A stretch of 64,000 nt of DNA, taken from Pelomonas sp937871895. GTDB taxonomy: Bacteria > Pseudomonadota > Gammaproteobacteria > Burkholderiales > Burkholderiaceae_C. Both the position numbers and the translations under genes were made by a program. Positions 51,752-60,204 of this stretch are shown piece after piece. The notes under the pieces were generated by a model, which made no database searches, was not told the DNA's origin, and saw only the letters and a list, made by a program, of their open reading frames with translations. The stretch lies in NCBI RefSeq assembly GCF_046348265.1, contig NZ_JAXMEO010000010.1. One strand, given 5' to 3'. The stretch's first letter is position 1; each line of letters starts with the position of its first letter.

Positions 51752-52288
51752 TCAGGCACGGTCCTTTTGGTAGGCGGCCAAGCCCGCCGTCACCTCGGCC
51801 TTGGCGTCCGCCACATCGCCCCAGCCCTTGACCTTGACCCACTTGGTGGGCTCCAGGTCCTTGTAGTGCTCGAAGAAGTGCTGGATGGCCGCGCGGCGGG
51901 CGGGGTTCACGTCGTCGATCTTCTGCCAGTGGTCGTACATGGGCAGGATCTTGCTGATCGGCACCGCCAGCAGCTTGGCGTCGCCGCCGGCTTCGTCGTC
52001 CATCAGCAGCACGCCCAGCGGCCGGCAGGTCACCACCACACCGGGCGACAGCGGGAAGGGCGTGATCACCAACACATCCACCGGGTCCCCGTCGTCCGCA
52101 ATGGTGCGCGGGATGTAGCCGTAGTTGCACGGGTAATACATCGGCGTCGTCAAAAAGCGGTCCACAAAGATCGCGCCGCTCTCCTTGTCGACCTCGTACT
52201 TGACTGGGTCGGCGTTCATCGGGATCTCGATGATGACGTTGAACTCATCGGGCGCCTTGGCGCCAGCGGACACGTTGTGAAGGCTCAT
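51752..52288 (-). CDS. ppa: Inorganic pyrophosphatase (soluble, family I)
   Basis: 178 residues. Hydrolyses pyrophosphate to phosphate and drives biosynthesis. The signature DGDPVDVLV (about 66-74) with its Mg2+-binding Asp residues, NYGYIPRT and YKDLEPTKWVKV are intact. Hexameric bacterial type. It is divergent from the membrane pyrophosphatase gene, so both main ways of using pyrophosphate share one intergenic region. Confidence 0.97.
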   Translation of the reverse strand: MSLHNVSAGAKAPDEFNVIIEIPMNADPVKYEVDKESGAIFVDRFLTTPMYYPCNYGYIPRTIADDGDPVDVLVITPFPLSPGVVVTCRPLGVLLMDDEAGGDAKLLAVPISKILPMYDHWQKIDDVNPARRAAIQHFFEHYKDLEPTKWVKVKGWGDVADAKAEVTAGLAAYQKDRA

Positions 52289-52334
52289 TCGCGGGTCTCG
52301 TTGGATTACGGAAAAACCCGCATTCTAGGTTTCC

Positions 52335-52358
52335 CCAGTTTCAGTCTTCTGACACTGG
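52335..52358. promoter_or_regulatory. Inverted repeat between ppa and hppA
   Basis: CCAGT-t-TCAG (52335-52344) and CTGA-c-ACTGG (52349-52358) form a 24-bp imperfect palindrome with a 4-base centre in the 184-base divergent region, 47 bases from the ppa start. Candidate operator or RNA hairpin; no known consensus recognised. Confidence 0.4.
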
Positions 52359-52472
52359 AAAACGTGGGCCTGTGGCCCTGTTTCTCCCAGGTACAGTGCC
52401 AGAGGACCCCCGGTCGGGTTTCGTCAAGTTACCGACCGAAGCACGCTAAACCCTCGTTAGGAGACCCCTTTC

Positions 52473-54662
52473 ATGTCGACGGAAACGGCGCTGTATTTCG
52501 CGCTTGCCTGCGGCGTTGCCGCAGTGCTTTATGGCTTCATCCAGCGCAGCTGGATCTTGAGCCAGGACGCGGGCAATGCCCGCATGCAGGAGATTGCCTC
52601 CGCCATCCAGCAGGGTGCCGCCGCCTACCTGGGCCGGCAGTACCGCACCATCGCCATCGTCGGCGTGGTGCTGGCCATCGCCATTGCGGTGGTGCCGGGC
52701 CTGGGCACCATGACGGCCGTCGGCTTCGTCGTCGGCGCCGTGCTCTCGGGCATCTGCGGCTTCATCGGCATGAACATCTCGGTGCGCGCCAATGTGCGCA
52801 CCGCCCAGGCCGCCACCAAGGGCATCGGCCCGGCACTCGACGTCGCCTTCAAGGGCGGCGCCATCACCGGCATGCTGGTGGTGGGCCTGGGGCTCCTGGG
52901 CGTGGGCGGCTTCTACCTCGCCATTGGCGGCGGGCATGACAGCGCGGCGCTCAAGCCCATGCTCGGCCTGGCCTTCGGCTCCTCGCTGATCTCCATCTTT
53001 GCCCGCCTCGGCGGCGGCATCTTCACCAAGGGTGCTGACGTCGGCGCCGACCTCGTCGGCAAGGTCGAGGCCGGCATCCCCGAGGACGACCCCCGCAACC
53101 CCGCCGTGATCGCCGACAACGTCGGTGACAACGTCGGTGACTGCGCCGGCATGGCCGCTGACCTGTTTGAGACCTACGCCGTCACGCTGATTGCCGCCAT
53201 GGCCCTGGGCGCCTTGATGATCGGCGGCTCGTCGGCGCTGGCTGGCGTCGTCTACCCGCTGGTGCTGGGCGGCGTGTCCATCATTGCCTCGATCATCGGC
53301 TGCTACTTCGTCAAGGCCAGCGAGGGCATGAAGAACGTGATGCCCGCGCTCTACAAGGGTCTGATCGTGGCTGGCGTGCTCAGCCTGATCGCCTTCTACT
53401 TCGTCACCACGGCGATGTTCCCTGGCCCCGTCGAACTGGCAAGCGGCGCCACCACCACGGCGATGTCGCTCTTTGGCGCCTGCGTGATCGGCCTGCTGCT
53501 CACCGCCGCCATGGTCTGGATCACCGAGTACTACACCGGCACCCAGTACGGCCCGGTCAAGCACGTCTCGCAAGCCTCCACCACCGGCCACGGCACCAAC
53601 ATCATTGCCGGCCTCGGCGTCTCGATGAAGTCCACCGCCTGGCCCGTGCTCTTCGTCTGCGCTGCCATCTACTCGGCCTACAGCCTCGCTGGCCTCTACG
53701 GCATCGCCGTGGCGGCCACCTCCATGCTCAGCATGGCCGGCATCGTCGTCGCGCTGGACGCCTACGGCCCCATCACCGACAACGCCGGCGGCATTGCCGA
53801 GATGTCCGACCTGCCCGACAGCGTCCGCGACATCACCGACCCGCTGGACGCCGTGGGCAACACCACCAAGGCCGTCACCAAGGGCTATGCCATCGGCTCC
53901 GCCGGCCTCGCGGCCCTGGTGCTGTTTGCCGACTACACCCACGCCCTTGAGGCGCGCGGTGCGCACCTGTCCTTCGACCTGTCTGACCACAAGGTCATCC
54001 TCGGCCTCTTCATCGGCGGCCTGATCCCCTACCTCTTTGCCGCCATGGCGATGGAGGCCGTGGGCCGCGCTGCGGGCTCGGTCGTCGTCGAAGTGCGCCG
54101 CCAGTTCCGCGAGATCAAGGGCATCATGGAAGGCACGGCCAAGCCCGAGTACGGCAAGGCCGTGGACATGCTGACCACCGCCGCGATCAAGGAAATGATC
54201 GTCCCCTCGCTGCTGCCCGTGGTCGCGCCCATCCTGGTGGGCCTGATCCTCGGCCCGGCAGCCCTCGGCGGCCTCTTGATGGGCACCATCGTCACCGGCC
54301 TCTTCGTCGGCATCTCGATGTGCACCGGCGGCGGCGCCTGGGACAACGCCAAGAAGCTGATTGAAGAAGGCTTCAAGGACGAGAACGGCGTGACCCACAA
54401 CAAGGGCTCCGAGGCGCACAAGGCCGCCGTCACCGGCGACACCGTGGGCGACCCCTACAAGGACACCGCCGGCCCCGCCGTCAACCCGCTGATCAAGATC
54501 ATCAACATCGTGGCGCTCTTGATCGTGCCCCTGCTGCCCCTGCCGCCCACGGCCGCAGCAGCGCCAGACACCGGCGCCATCTCCGCCCCGGCCGCTGCGG
54601 CTCCGAGCGTGGACGCCAACATCGCGGCGCCGGCTGCTGCTTCAGCTGCTTCGGCGCCCTGA
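52473..54662 (+). CDS. hppA: Membrane-bound proton-translocating pyrophosphatase (K+-independent type)
   Basis: 729-residue, about 16-helix ion-pumping pyrophosphatase coupling PPi hydrolysis to membrane energisation. Catalytic acidic motifs: DVGADLVGKVE (about 189), EDDPRNPAVIADNVGDNVGD and ITDNAGGIAEM (about 432). The diagnostic GNTTKAVTKG (about 460-469) has Lys where K+-dependent enzymes have Ala and Thr four residues later (TKG), the published mark of K+-independent H+ pumps. The C-terminal 45 residues after the last helix are an Ala/Pro-rich tail, longer than usual. A ribosome-binding site (TTAGGAG) precedes the ATG. Confidence 0.95.
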   Translation: MSTETALYFALACGVAAVLYGFIQRSWILSQDAGNARMQEIASAIQQGAAAYLGRQYRTIAIVGVVLAIAIAVVPGLGTMTAVGFVVGAVLSGICGFIGMNISVRANVRTAQAATKGIGPALDVAFKGGAITGMLVVGLGLLGVGGFYLAIGGGHDSAALKPMLGLAFGSSLISIFARLGGGIFTKGADVGADLVGKVEAGIPEDDPRNPAVIADNVGDNVGDCAGMAADLFETYAVTLIAAMALGALMIGGSSALAGVVYPLVLGGVSIIASIIGCYFVKASEGMKNVMPALYKGLIVAGVLSLIAFYFVTTAMFPGPVELASGATTTAMSLFGACVIGLLLTAAMVWITEYYTGTQYGPVKHVSQASTTGHGTNIIAGLGVSMKSTAWPVLFVCAAIYSAYSLAGLYGIAVAATSMLSMAGIVVALDAYGPITDNAGGIAEMSDLPDSVRDITDPLDAVGNTTKAVTKGYAIGSAGLAALVLFADYTHALEARGAHLSFDLSDHKVILGLFIGGLIPYLFAAMAMEAVGRAAGSVVVEVRRQFREIKGIMEGTAKPEYGKAVDMLTTAAIKEMIVPSLLPVVAPILVGLILGPAALGGLLMGTIVTGLFVGISMCTGGGAWDNAKKLIEEGFKDENGVTHNKGSEAHKAAVTGDTVGDPYKDTAGPAVNPLIKIINIVALLIVPLLPLPPTAAAAPDTGAISAPAAAAPSVDANIAAPAAASAASAP

Positions 54663-54680
54663 TCGCAGGCACGACCGCAC

Positions 54681-54727
54681 AAAGCCTGACGGCTTTTACG
54701 CAATCAGCCCGCTTCGGCGGGCTGATT
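54681..54727 (+). terminator. Two tandem hairpins after hppA
   Basis: First AAAGCC-TGAC-GGCTTTT (54681-54697), then an 11-bp stem AATCAGCCCGC (54702-54712) / GCGGGCTGATT (54717-54727) closed by a TTCG tetraloop and followed by TCATTT. Strong terminator of hppA on the plus strand, 44 bases before the next gene. Confidence 0.75.
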
Positions 54728-54770
54728 TCATTTGAAGGCCCGCAAGCCCAGCCCGCACAATCGCAGCACC

Positions 54771-55667
54771 ATGGCGACCCACGCTGACCGCGGCTCTCTC
54801 GGCCCCCTCCAGCGCCCCCTCACGCGGCTGGAGCTGCAGCGTCGCCGCGAGCAGTTGCAACTGCTGCTCGACTACCTGGACACCCTGGAGCAAGACCACA
54901 GCGCCCTGCACGCGCGCGCGAGCGCCTTTGCGGCGCGCTACGACGCACAGCTTGGCAGCCTCTACGCCGAGCTGGATGCCGTGGAAGGCGAACTCCACGC
55001 CGCCACCCGCGTGCTCGCCGAGGCCCTGCAGCGCCAAGGCGTGCTACCGCAGGCCCTGCAGCCGCCGCCGCCCTCGCCCCGCATCACCGCCGGGCCGGCC
55101 TTGATGAGCTTGCCCGAGCGCCCCGCCCTGCCGCCCGAGCCTGAAGCCGACACCGTGGAGCTGCCCCCGCCCACGCTCAAGACGCTCTACCGCCGCGCCG
55201 CCATGCGCCTGCACCCCGACCTCGCGCCAACCGACGCCGAGCGTGCCGCGCGCGAGCAGCAAATGATGGAAGTGAACGAGGCCTACGCGGCCGAGCACCG
55301 CCCCCGGCTGGAAGCGCTGCTGTTGGCGGCGGGTGAATCGCCCGAGCGCGTGCTCGGCGGCACCGCCCCGGCGCTCAAGCACTGGCTGTCGCAGTGCGAG
55401 CAGATCGTGCAGGCCCGCACGCGCGTCGTGCAAGCCCAACTGGCCTGGCTACGCACCCAGGCGCTCACGCGCATGTGCGAAGCCGTGGAGCGCGCCGAGC
55501 TGACCGGCCTGCGCCCCCTCGACATCATGGCCGCCCGGCTGCGCACCCAGATCACGGAGCGCCGCCAGGAGCTCTACATCGGCCAACGCCTGCAGGCCGA
55601 CGACCGGCTGGCGGTCGACTTCCTGCGGACGCGGTATTCGAGGATGACGGGGTATGGGTTGAGGTGA
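54771..55667 (+). CDS. J-domain-like protein (uncharacterised)
   Basis: 298 residues from the ATG at 54771. The N-terminal coiled-coil region (about 15-100: LQRRREQLQLLLDYLDTLEQD) is followed by a Pro-rich linker and a J-like segment TLKTLYRRAAMRLHPDLAPTDAERAAREQQMMEVNEAY (about 135-170) with the HPD tripeptide needed to stimulate DnaK ATPase. The C-terminal helical part has no recognised family. Probably a specialised Hsp70 co-chaperone; partner unknown. It stands between terminators and a converging gene. Confidence 0.8.
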   Translation: MATHADRGSLGPLQRPLTRLELQRRREQLQLLLDYLDTLEQDHSALHARASAFAARYDAQLGSLYAELDAVEGELHAATRVLAEALQRQGVLPQALQPPPPSPRITAGPALMSLPERPALPPEPEADTVELPPPTLKTLYRRAAMRLHPDLAPTDAERAAREQQMMEVNEAYAAEHRPRLEALLLAAGESPERVLGGTAPALKHWLSQCEQIVQARTRVVQAQLAWLRTQALTRMCEAVERAELTGLRPLDIMAARLRTQITERRQELYIGQRLQADDRLAVDFLRTRYSRMTGYGLR

Positions 55668-55680
55668 AACGGCACCCGCC

Positions 55681-56067
55681 TCAGGGCTCCTGACCGTTCA
55701 CCACCGTGGGATCCGAACTGGGGTACAGCGTCTCGACTTTGCCGGGATCCGAGAAGATCAGCACAACGCCCTTCGTCACTTCAGTGCCCTTGGGCATCAC
55801 CACCGTCACCGTTCCATTCGTCGCGGCAGCAAAATTGCCATCCGTCATGACAGGAGCGTGCCCCAGGGTCTTGTAGGTGGCGCCCAGCAACACTAGGTCC
55901 GAGCCGTCGCCCTGGATGAAATCGCAATATCCCTGGCTGATGGAGACTGACAGCGGGAGCGTTGCTGGGTCGGTGCACTTGGGATTGGTGAAGTAGCTGC
56001 AACTCGCCATCACGCCATTTGTGGCCACGCTGGCCTTGACGTAGTAGGTCGTCACGTAGTCGGTCAT
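55681..56067 (-). CDS. Small protein of unknown function following the Ser/Thr kinase gene
   Basis: 128 residues from the ATG at 56067, with a strong GAGGAG upstream. I do not recognise the family. It is Thr/Val/Ser/Gly rich and predicted all-beta by eye (TTYYVKASV, GTVTVVMPKG, GVVLIFSDPGKVETLYP), with three Cys (CSYF, KCTDP, YCDF). No signal peptide. It lies 38 bases after the kinase stop on the same strand, so it may be a substrate, effector or structural partner of the sigma/kinase module (inference). Confidence 0.65.
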   Translation of the reverse strand: MTDYVTTYYVKASVATNGVMASCSYFTNPKCTDPATLPLSVSISQGYCDFIQGDGSDLVLLGATYKTLGHAPVMTDGNFAAATNGTVTVVMPKGTEVTKGVVLIFSDPGKVETLYPSSDPTVVNGQEP

Positions 56068-56105
56068 GCTTGCTCTCCTCGCAGGTTGTGGGGCTGTGGA
56101 CCCTA

Positions 56106-58850
56106 TCACCGCGACTGAGTGCACAGCACGCCGCAATTCGAGTTGGCTAGCCAAGTGCGGGCATCTTCCACACTCGGCTTCAAATCCTTGGCGGCTTCGC
56201 AACGCTGCAGCTTGCGCCAGTAGGCCGTGACGACGTAATCCACGCCCACCCAGGCTTGCATGCGCTTGGCGTCTTCCAGGGCCAGCGCACAGGTTTCGTG
56301 AATCTTCGCCGGGTCCTCGTAGCGGAACAGGTCCATGTCGATCTGCGCCAGGCTACGCGTCGGCCCCATCTGGCCCGGACTCGCATCCAACTCCTTGTTC
56401 AAGCGCAGACGCAAGCTACGCAGCTTCCCCAACGCGCGCTCGCGCGCCGGGCCTCGGGTCAGACGTGCCTCCAAACGAGCCGCACGAATGTGATCGTGCA
56501 CACGACGAACCGAAGCCTTGGCCTCAAACTCACCGAGGTCGTGACTGAAGCGATCCAGCGCCTTCAACAATTGCGGCGTCTCGAGCGTACTGATCTCCAG
56601 CGCGATGGCCTGCCCCAAAAGGAACGTGACCTGCCAACTGCGGTTGCTCGAATCGGTCTCGATGAGTTCGCGCATCGCAGCCGTTGACCGACCAGCTTCC
56701 TGCCTGGCCTCCGCCAAACGTTCTGCTTCGGCCAGAGCTTCCGCGAGCCAATTCCGGACAACGGCCTCTGTGTACTTCACGTTGGCACTAGGTGCCTTCG
56801 TTTCCGACGCCTTGGCAAGTTCTCTTAGCGACTGCCTCCAGGCATCGATTGCTTCCTCCAACTGCCCTCCATAGAAATAGCTTTGACCCAACCAGCTCAA
56901 GGTGGATGCAAGCTCCGCCCGCATACCAACAAGTTGCTCAGGACTCTCGCCCAACATGGCGCGTCGTTTCACGGCAGCGGACTCCTTGAACGACTCGATT
57001 GCCTCTGGCAGACGCCCCAGCCGTAGAGCCAGACTGCCCAATGCGATGCGCGCATAGGAGACCTCCAATACCGCTTGGGTAGCAGTCGGCCGTTCCGCCA
57101 GCATGCGTTCCGCCGAGACCAAGTACCGTCGCCAGTTCTGGCCCGCCGCTTCCATATCGCGCGCCAAGTACGCCGCTTGCCCCGCCCAAAAGTGGGCGGC
57201 CCCCTGGGCCTTGTACCAATCCGCCACCATCTCCGCTGCGGGTGAATCGCCTTCCAATAGAGCTTGGGCAGGTCGCAGTGCCTCCAGCGCGGTGTCGAAC
57301 TCCCGCCGCGTCACCCGCACCTCCCCAATCACCGTCAAAGCCTTGGCCCGATTCAGCCGCTCGGCCGCATGCGTCGGTGCCTCGGCCGTGAGGTGCTTGA
57401 GCGCGCGGCCGCCGATGCTGTCGAGCAGGTCGAGCTTGCCGATGGGGCGGAGCTTGTCGGCAAAGTCGCCGAGCATGTAGGCCAGCAGGTCGTCGGATTG
57501 TTGGCGGCGTGCCTCGGCCTGGAGCTCGGCGCGCTCGGCACGGTGGGCTTCAAGGACGCTGAAGATGGTGAGGCTAACCAGGGCGAGCAGGGCCACGCTC
57601 GTCGCCGCCACGGCGGCGCGGTGGCGGCGCACGAAGCGGCTGGCCACATACCAGCGGCTGTCGGGGCGGGCGCTGATGGGCTCGTGGGCCAGCCAGTGCT
57701 GCAGGTCGTCGGCCAGGGCCTGGGCGTTGGGGTAGCGCTCGGTGGGCGCCTTCTTGAGGGCCTTGGCGAGGATGGTGTCCAGGTCGCCACGCAGGCGTTT
57801 GGCCTCGTGGCGCAGCGCGGCCTGCGGGTGCTGGGCGGCGGCCTCGGAGAGGCGCTTGGGGACCAGTTCGACCAGTGCCTTGAGCCGGTCCAGCTGCTTT
57901 TGCGTGGCGTCGGCCGTGGGGTGGCGGCCGCCGAGCAGCACATAGAGCAGCACGCCCAGGGCATAGACGTCCGTCGCAGTGGTCACTTCCAGTTGCTGCA
58001 CCTGCTCGGGCGCGGCGTACTGGGGGGTGAAGGCGTTGCCGACGCGCTGGGTCAGCTCGGTGAGGCGCGTGGCGTCGGCGTTGCTGCTGTCGTCCAGCAG
58101 CTTGGCAATGCCGAAGTCGAGCAGCTTCACCTCACCTTGCGCATTGACGAGGATGTTGCTGGGCTTGAGGTCGCGGTGCAGGATCAGGCGCGAATGCGCG
58201 TGGGCCACGGCCGCGAGCACGTCGAGGAAGAGCTTGACGCGGGCATCGACGCCGAGCTGATGCTGCTCGCAATAGCGGTCAATCGGCAGGCCATCGACGT
58301 ACTCCAGCACCAGGTAGGGCTGCTGGCCCTCGAAGACGCCGGCATCCAGCAAGCGCGCAATGTGCGGGTGCGAGAGCCGGGCGAGGATCTGGCCCTCGCG
58401 CGCGAAGCGGCTGCCGGCATGGTCGCCGCCCAGGGTGCCGAATCGCGCGCCGGCACCAAAGAGCGCGGTCTTGAGGAACTTGACGGCCACCTGGCCTTCA
58501 AAGCGCCCGTCGGCCCGGCGGGCCAGCCAGACGGCGCCCATGCCGCCCTGGCCCAGCTCGCGTTCCAGCACGTAGGGGCCAAGGGGCTGGCCGGCGAGGT
58601 CGGGGGCGGTGGCCTCAGCCTCCTCCATCGCGCCCTGCAGGGCCTCGGCCGCCGGCTGGGCCAGGAAGCCCTGGGCCTGCAGGGCTTCGTCCTCGGCCAG
58701 CAGGCGGGCCAGGTCGTCAGCCACGGCCTCGTCTTGCGCGCGCAGCTCAGCCAGGCGGGCGGCGCGGGCAGCGGGGTCCAGGTCGAGCAGCTCGTCCAGC
58801 AGGGGGCTGAGCTGCAGCCAGCGGGCGCGGCCTTGGGGGTCGAGCGTCAT
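56106..58850 (-). CDS. Membrane-anchored Ser/Thr protein kinase with helical/TPR C-terminal region
   Basis: 914 residues. A helical N-terminal region (about 1-85) is followed by a PknB-type kinase domain: glycine loop LGQGGMGAVW (about 99), Lys in VAVKFL, catalytic HRDLKPSN (about 225), DFGIAKLL (about 245) and APEQ. One membrane helix AAVAATSVALLALVSLTIF lies at about 410-430. The 450-residue C-terminal part is of TPR-like repeats (ALEALRPAQALLEGD, LGRLPEAIESFKESAAVKR, GQLEEAIDAWRQSL). It starts 7 bases after the ECF sigma-factor stop. ECF/kinase pairs are known to act together, with the kinase phosphorylating the sigma factor. Confidence 0.92.
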   Translation of the reverse strand: MTLDPQGRARWLQLSPLLDELLDLDPAARAARLAELRAQDEAVADDLARLLAEDEALQAQGFLAQPAAEALQGAMEEAEATAPDLAGQPLGPYVLERELGQGGMGAVWLARRADGRFEGQVAVKFLKTALFGAGARFGTLGGDHAGSRFAREGQILARLSHPHIARLLDAGVFEGQQPYLVLEYVDGLPIDRYCEQHQLGVDARVKLFLDVLAAVAHAHSRLILHRDLKPSNILVNAQGEVKLLDFGIAKLLDDSSNADATRLTELTQRVGNAFTPQYAAPEQVQQLEVTTATDVYALGVLLYVLLGGRHPTADATQKQLDRLKALVELVPKRLSEAAAQHPQAALRHEAKRLRGDLDTILAKALKKAPTERYPNAQALADDLQHWLAHEPISARPDSRWYVASRFVRRHRAAVAATSVALLALVSLTIFSVLEAHRAERAELQAEARRQQSDDLLAYMLGDFADKLRPIGKLDLLDSIGGRALKHLTAEAPTHAAERLNRAKALTVIGEVRVTRREFDTALEALRPAQALLEGDSPAAEMVADWYKAQGAAHFWAGQAAYLARDMEAAGQNWRRYLVSAERMLAERPTATQAVLEVSYARIALGSLALRLGRLPEAIESFKESAAVKRRAMLGESPEQLVGMRAELASTLSWLGQSYFYGGQLEEAIDAWRQSLRELAKASETKAPSANVKYTEAVVRNWLAEALAEAERLAEARQEAGRSTAAMRELIETDSSNRSWQVTFLLGQAIALEISTLETPQLLKALDRFSHDLGEFEAKASVRRVHDHIRAARLEARLTRGPARERALGKLRSLRLRLNKELDASPGQMGPTRSLAQIDMDLFRYEDPAKIHETCALALEDAKRMQAWVGVDYVVTAYWRKLQRCEAAKDLKPSVEDARTWLANSNCGVLCTQSR

Positions 58851-58857
58851 CGCGGCG

Positions 58858-59412
58858 TCAGCGCTTCAGAGCGTCGGCCAGAAAGATCCGGGCCTTTTGC
58901 CAGTCGCGCTGCACGGTGCGGTCGGTCACGCCCAGGGCAGCGGCGATCTCGGGCTCGGAGAGGCCGGCGAAGTAGCGCATCTCGACCACCTGGGCCAATC
59001 TGGGTTCCAGTTGGGCCAGGTCTTCGAGCGCCTCGTGCACGTGCAGGATGTCGTCGTCCTGCCCGGGGATGGACTCGGCGATGTTGGTGTTGAGGGTCAG
59101 CACGTCCTGCCCGCCGCCGCGGCGCTCGGCCTGTCGGGCGCGCACGAGGTCAATCACGACGGCGCGCATGGCGCTGGCGGCGTAGGCAAAAAAGCGGCCC
59201 CGGTCCGGGAAGACCTTGCCTTCGGCGCCCGAGACGCGGATCCAGGCCTCGTGCACCAGGGCGGTGGTGTTGAGCAGGGTGTGGTCACCCGAGCGGCGCA
59301 TATGGCTGCGGGCCAGGCGGCGCAGGTCGGCGTAGAGCGCCGTCAGCAGGGCGTCGGTGGCGGCCCGGTCACCGCCTTGGGCGGCCTGCAGCAACTGGGT
59401 GATGTCGGACAT
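58858..59412 (-). CDS. ECF-type sigma factor linked to the Ser/Thr kinase
   Basis: 184 residues from the ATG at 59412 (MSDITQLLQAAQGGDR). Region 2: LLNTTALVHEAWIRVSG, GRFFAYAASAMRAVVIDLVRAR. Region 4: ALEDLAQLEPRLAQVVEMRYFAGLSEPEIAAALGVTDRTVQRDW. This is the ECF subgroup (TIGR02999-like) usually next to Ser/Thr kinases rather than anti-sigma factors. No anti-sigma gene is near. It heads the sigma-kinase-small protein run and is divergent from a GGDEF-like gene. Confidence 0.92.
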   Translation of the reverse strand: MSDITQLLQAAQGGDRAATDALLTALYADLRRLARSHMRRSGDHTLLNTTALVHEAWIRVSGAEGKVFPDRGRFFAYAASAMRAVVIDLVRARQAERRGGGQDVLTLNTNIAESIPGQDDDILHVHEALEDLAQLEPRLAQVVEMRYFAGLSEPEIAAALGVTDRTVQRDWQKARIFLADALKR

Positions 59413-59580
59413 GCCGCGAATGTGCCTGAAAAAACTTGGGGCGCGATGTCGGGATCCGCGAAGCGCTTCCGTTTTGGATAGGTGGAGGCCCTTCATTGTC
59501 CGGCGCCGGGAGGACGACAACAGTCGTGGCGATGGGAGATGCCGGGCTTCCACCTCATTTCTTCGCAGGCCCACCCATCC

Positions 59581-60123
59581 ATGAGCTTCGAACCTACCCC
59601 TTCATCGTCGTCTGCGGCCTCGCTCCCGGCCTCAGCCGCCCACGGCTTGGACGCTCCGGACTCCGGCTTCACGCCGTTGGCGTGGGTGGAGTCTCCGGGT
59701 GACCTGGGGCTGCGTGTCTCGCGCCTGCTGGGCCGCAGCCGGCGCCAGGGTGACCGGGTGTCCGTGCTGTGGCTGAACGTGGAGATGGGCGAGCCCGGTG
59801 GCCCGCCGGTGACGCCCGCACTGCGCGCCTACCTGATGCGTACCTTCGGGGCACGGCTGTTCCGCAGCGTGCGGAGCACGGACGAGGTGGTGCAGATCGG
59901 CACCCATGAATACGCGCTGCTGCTGACGGCCAATAAGCAGGAATGTGCCGTGGTCGAGAAGCGCCTGCGCCACCAGTGGCTGGAGCGCGACCCGCTGGAG
60001 GGCTCGGGCGTGCGCGGCCGGGTGGCCCTCGGCGCGGCGTCCTTCCCGGAGGACGGGCGCAGCGGCGTGGAGCTGGCCCTGGCCGCCAAAGCCGGCCTGC
60101 AGCCGCTGACCGGCACGCTATAA
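59581..60123 (+). CDS. Degenerate GGDEF-like domain protein
   Basis: 180 residues from the ATG at 59581; the frame opens earlier but without a good start. A Ser/Ala-rich N-terminus is followed by a compact domain (about 55-175) with the layout of GGDEF proteins: VSVLWLNVEMGE strand, RSVRSTDEVVQIG, then GTHEYALLL where GGDEFxxLL is expected, and VRGRVALGAASFPEDGRSGVELALAAKAGL as the C-terminal strand and helix. Loss of the GG[D/E]EF residues implies no cyclase activity; a binding or signalling role is possible. The position divergent from an ECF/kinase module is suggestive only. Confidence 0.7.
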   Translation: MSFEPTPSSSSAASLPASAAHGLDAPDSGFTPLAWVESPGDLGLRVSRLLGRSRRQGDRVSVLWLNVEMGEPGGPPVTPALRAYLMRTFGARLFRSVRSTDEVVQIGTHEYALLLTANKQECAVVEKRLRHQWLERDPLEGSGVRGRVALGAASFPEDGRSGVELALAAKAGLQPLTGTL

Positions 60124-60204
60124 AAAGCCCGCTGCCCTGCCACCCAAACGCCGAAGCCTCCCTACATCGCTCTCGGCGGGCAAGGCGGCGGGCCTCAATC
60201 GCCC

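Noticed and set aside
52446..54419. 657-codon minus-strand frame opposite hppA
   Set aside because: Shadow of a well-conserved pump gene, composition unlike real proteins.
57264..59093. 609-codon plus-strand frame opposite the Ser/Thr kinase gene
   Set aside because: Shadow frame crossing two real genes, no domain.
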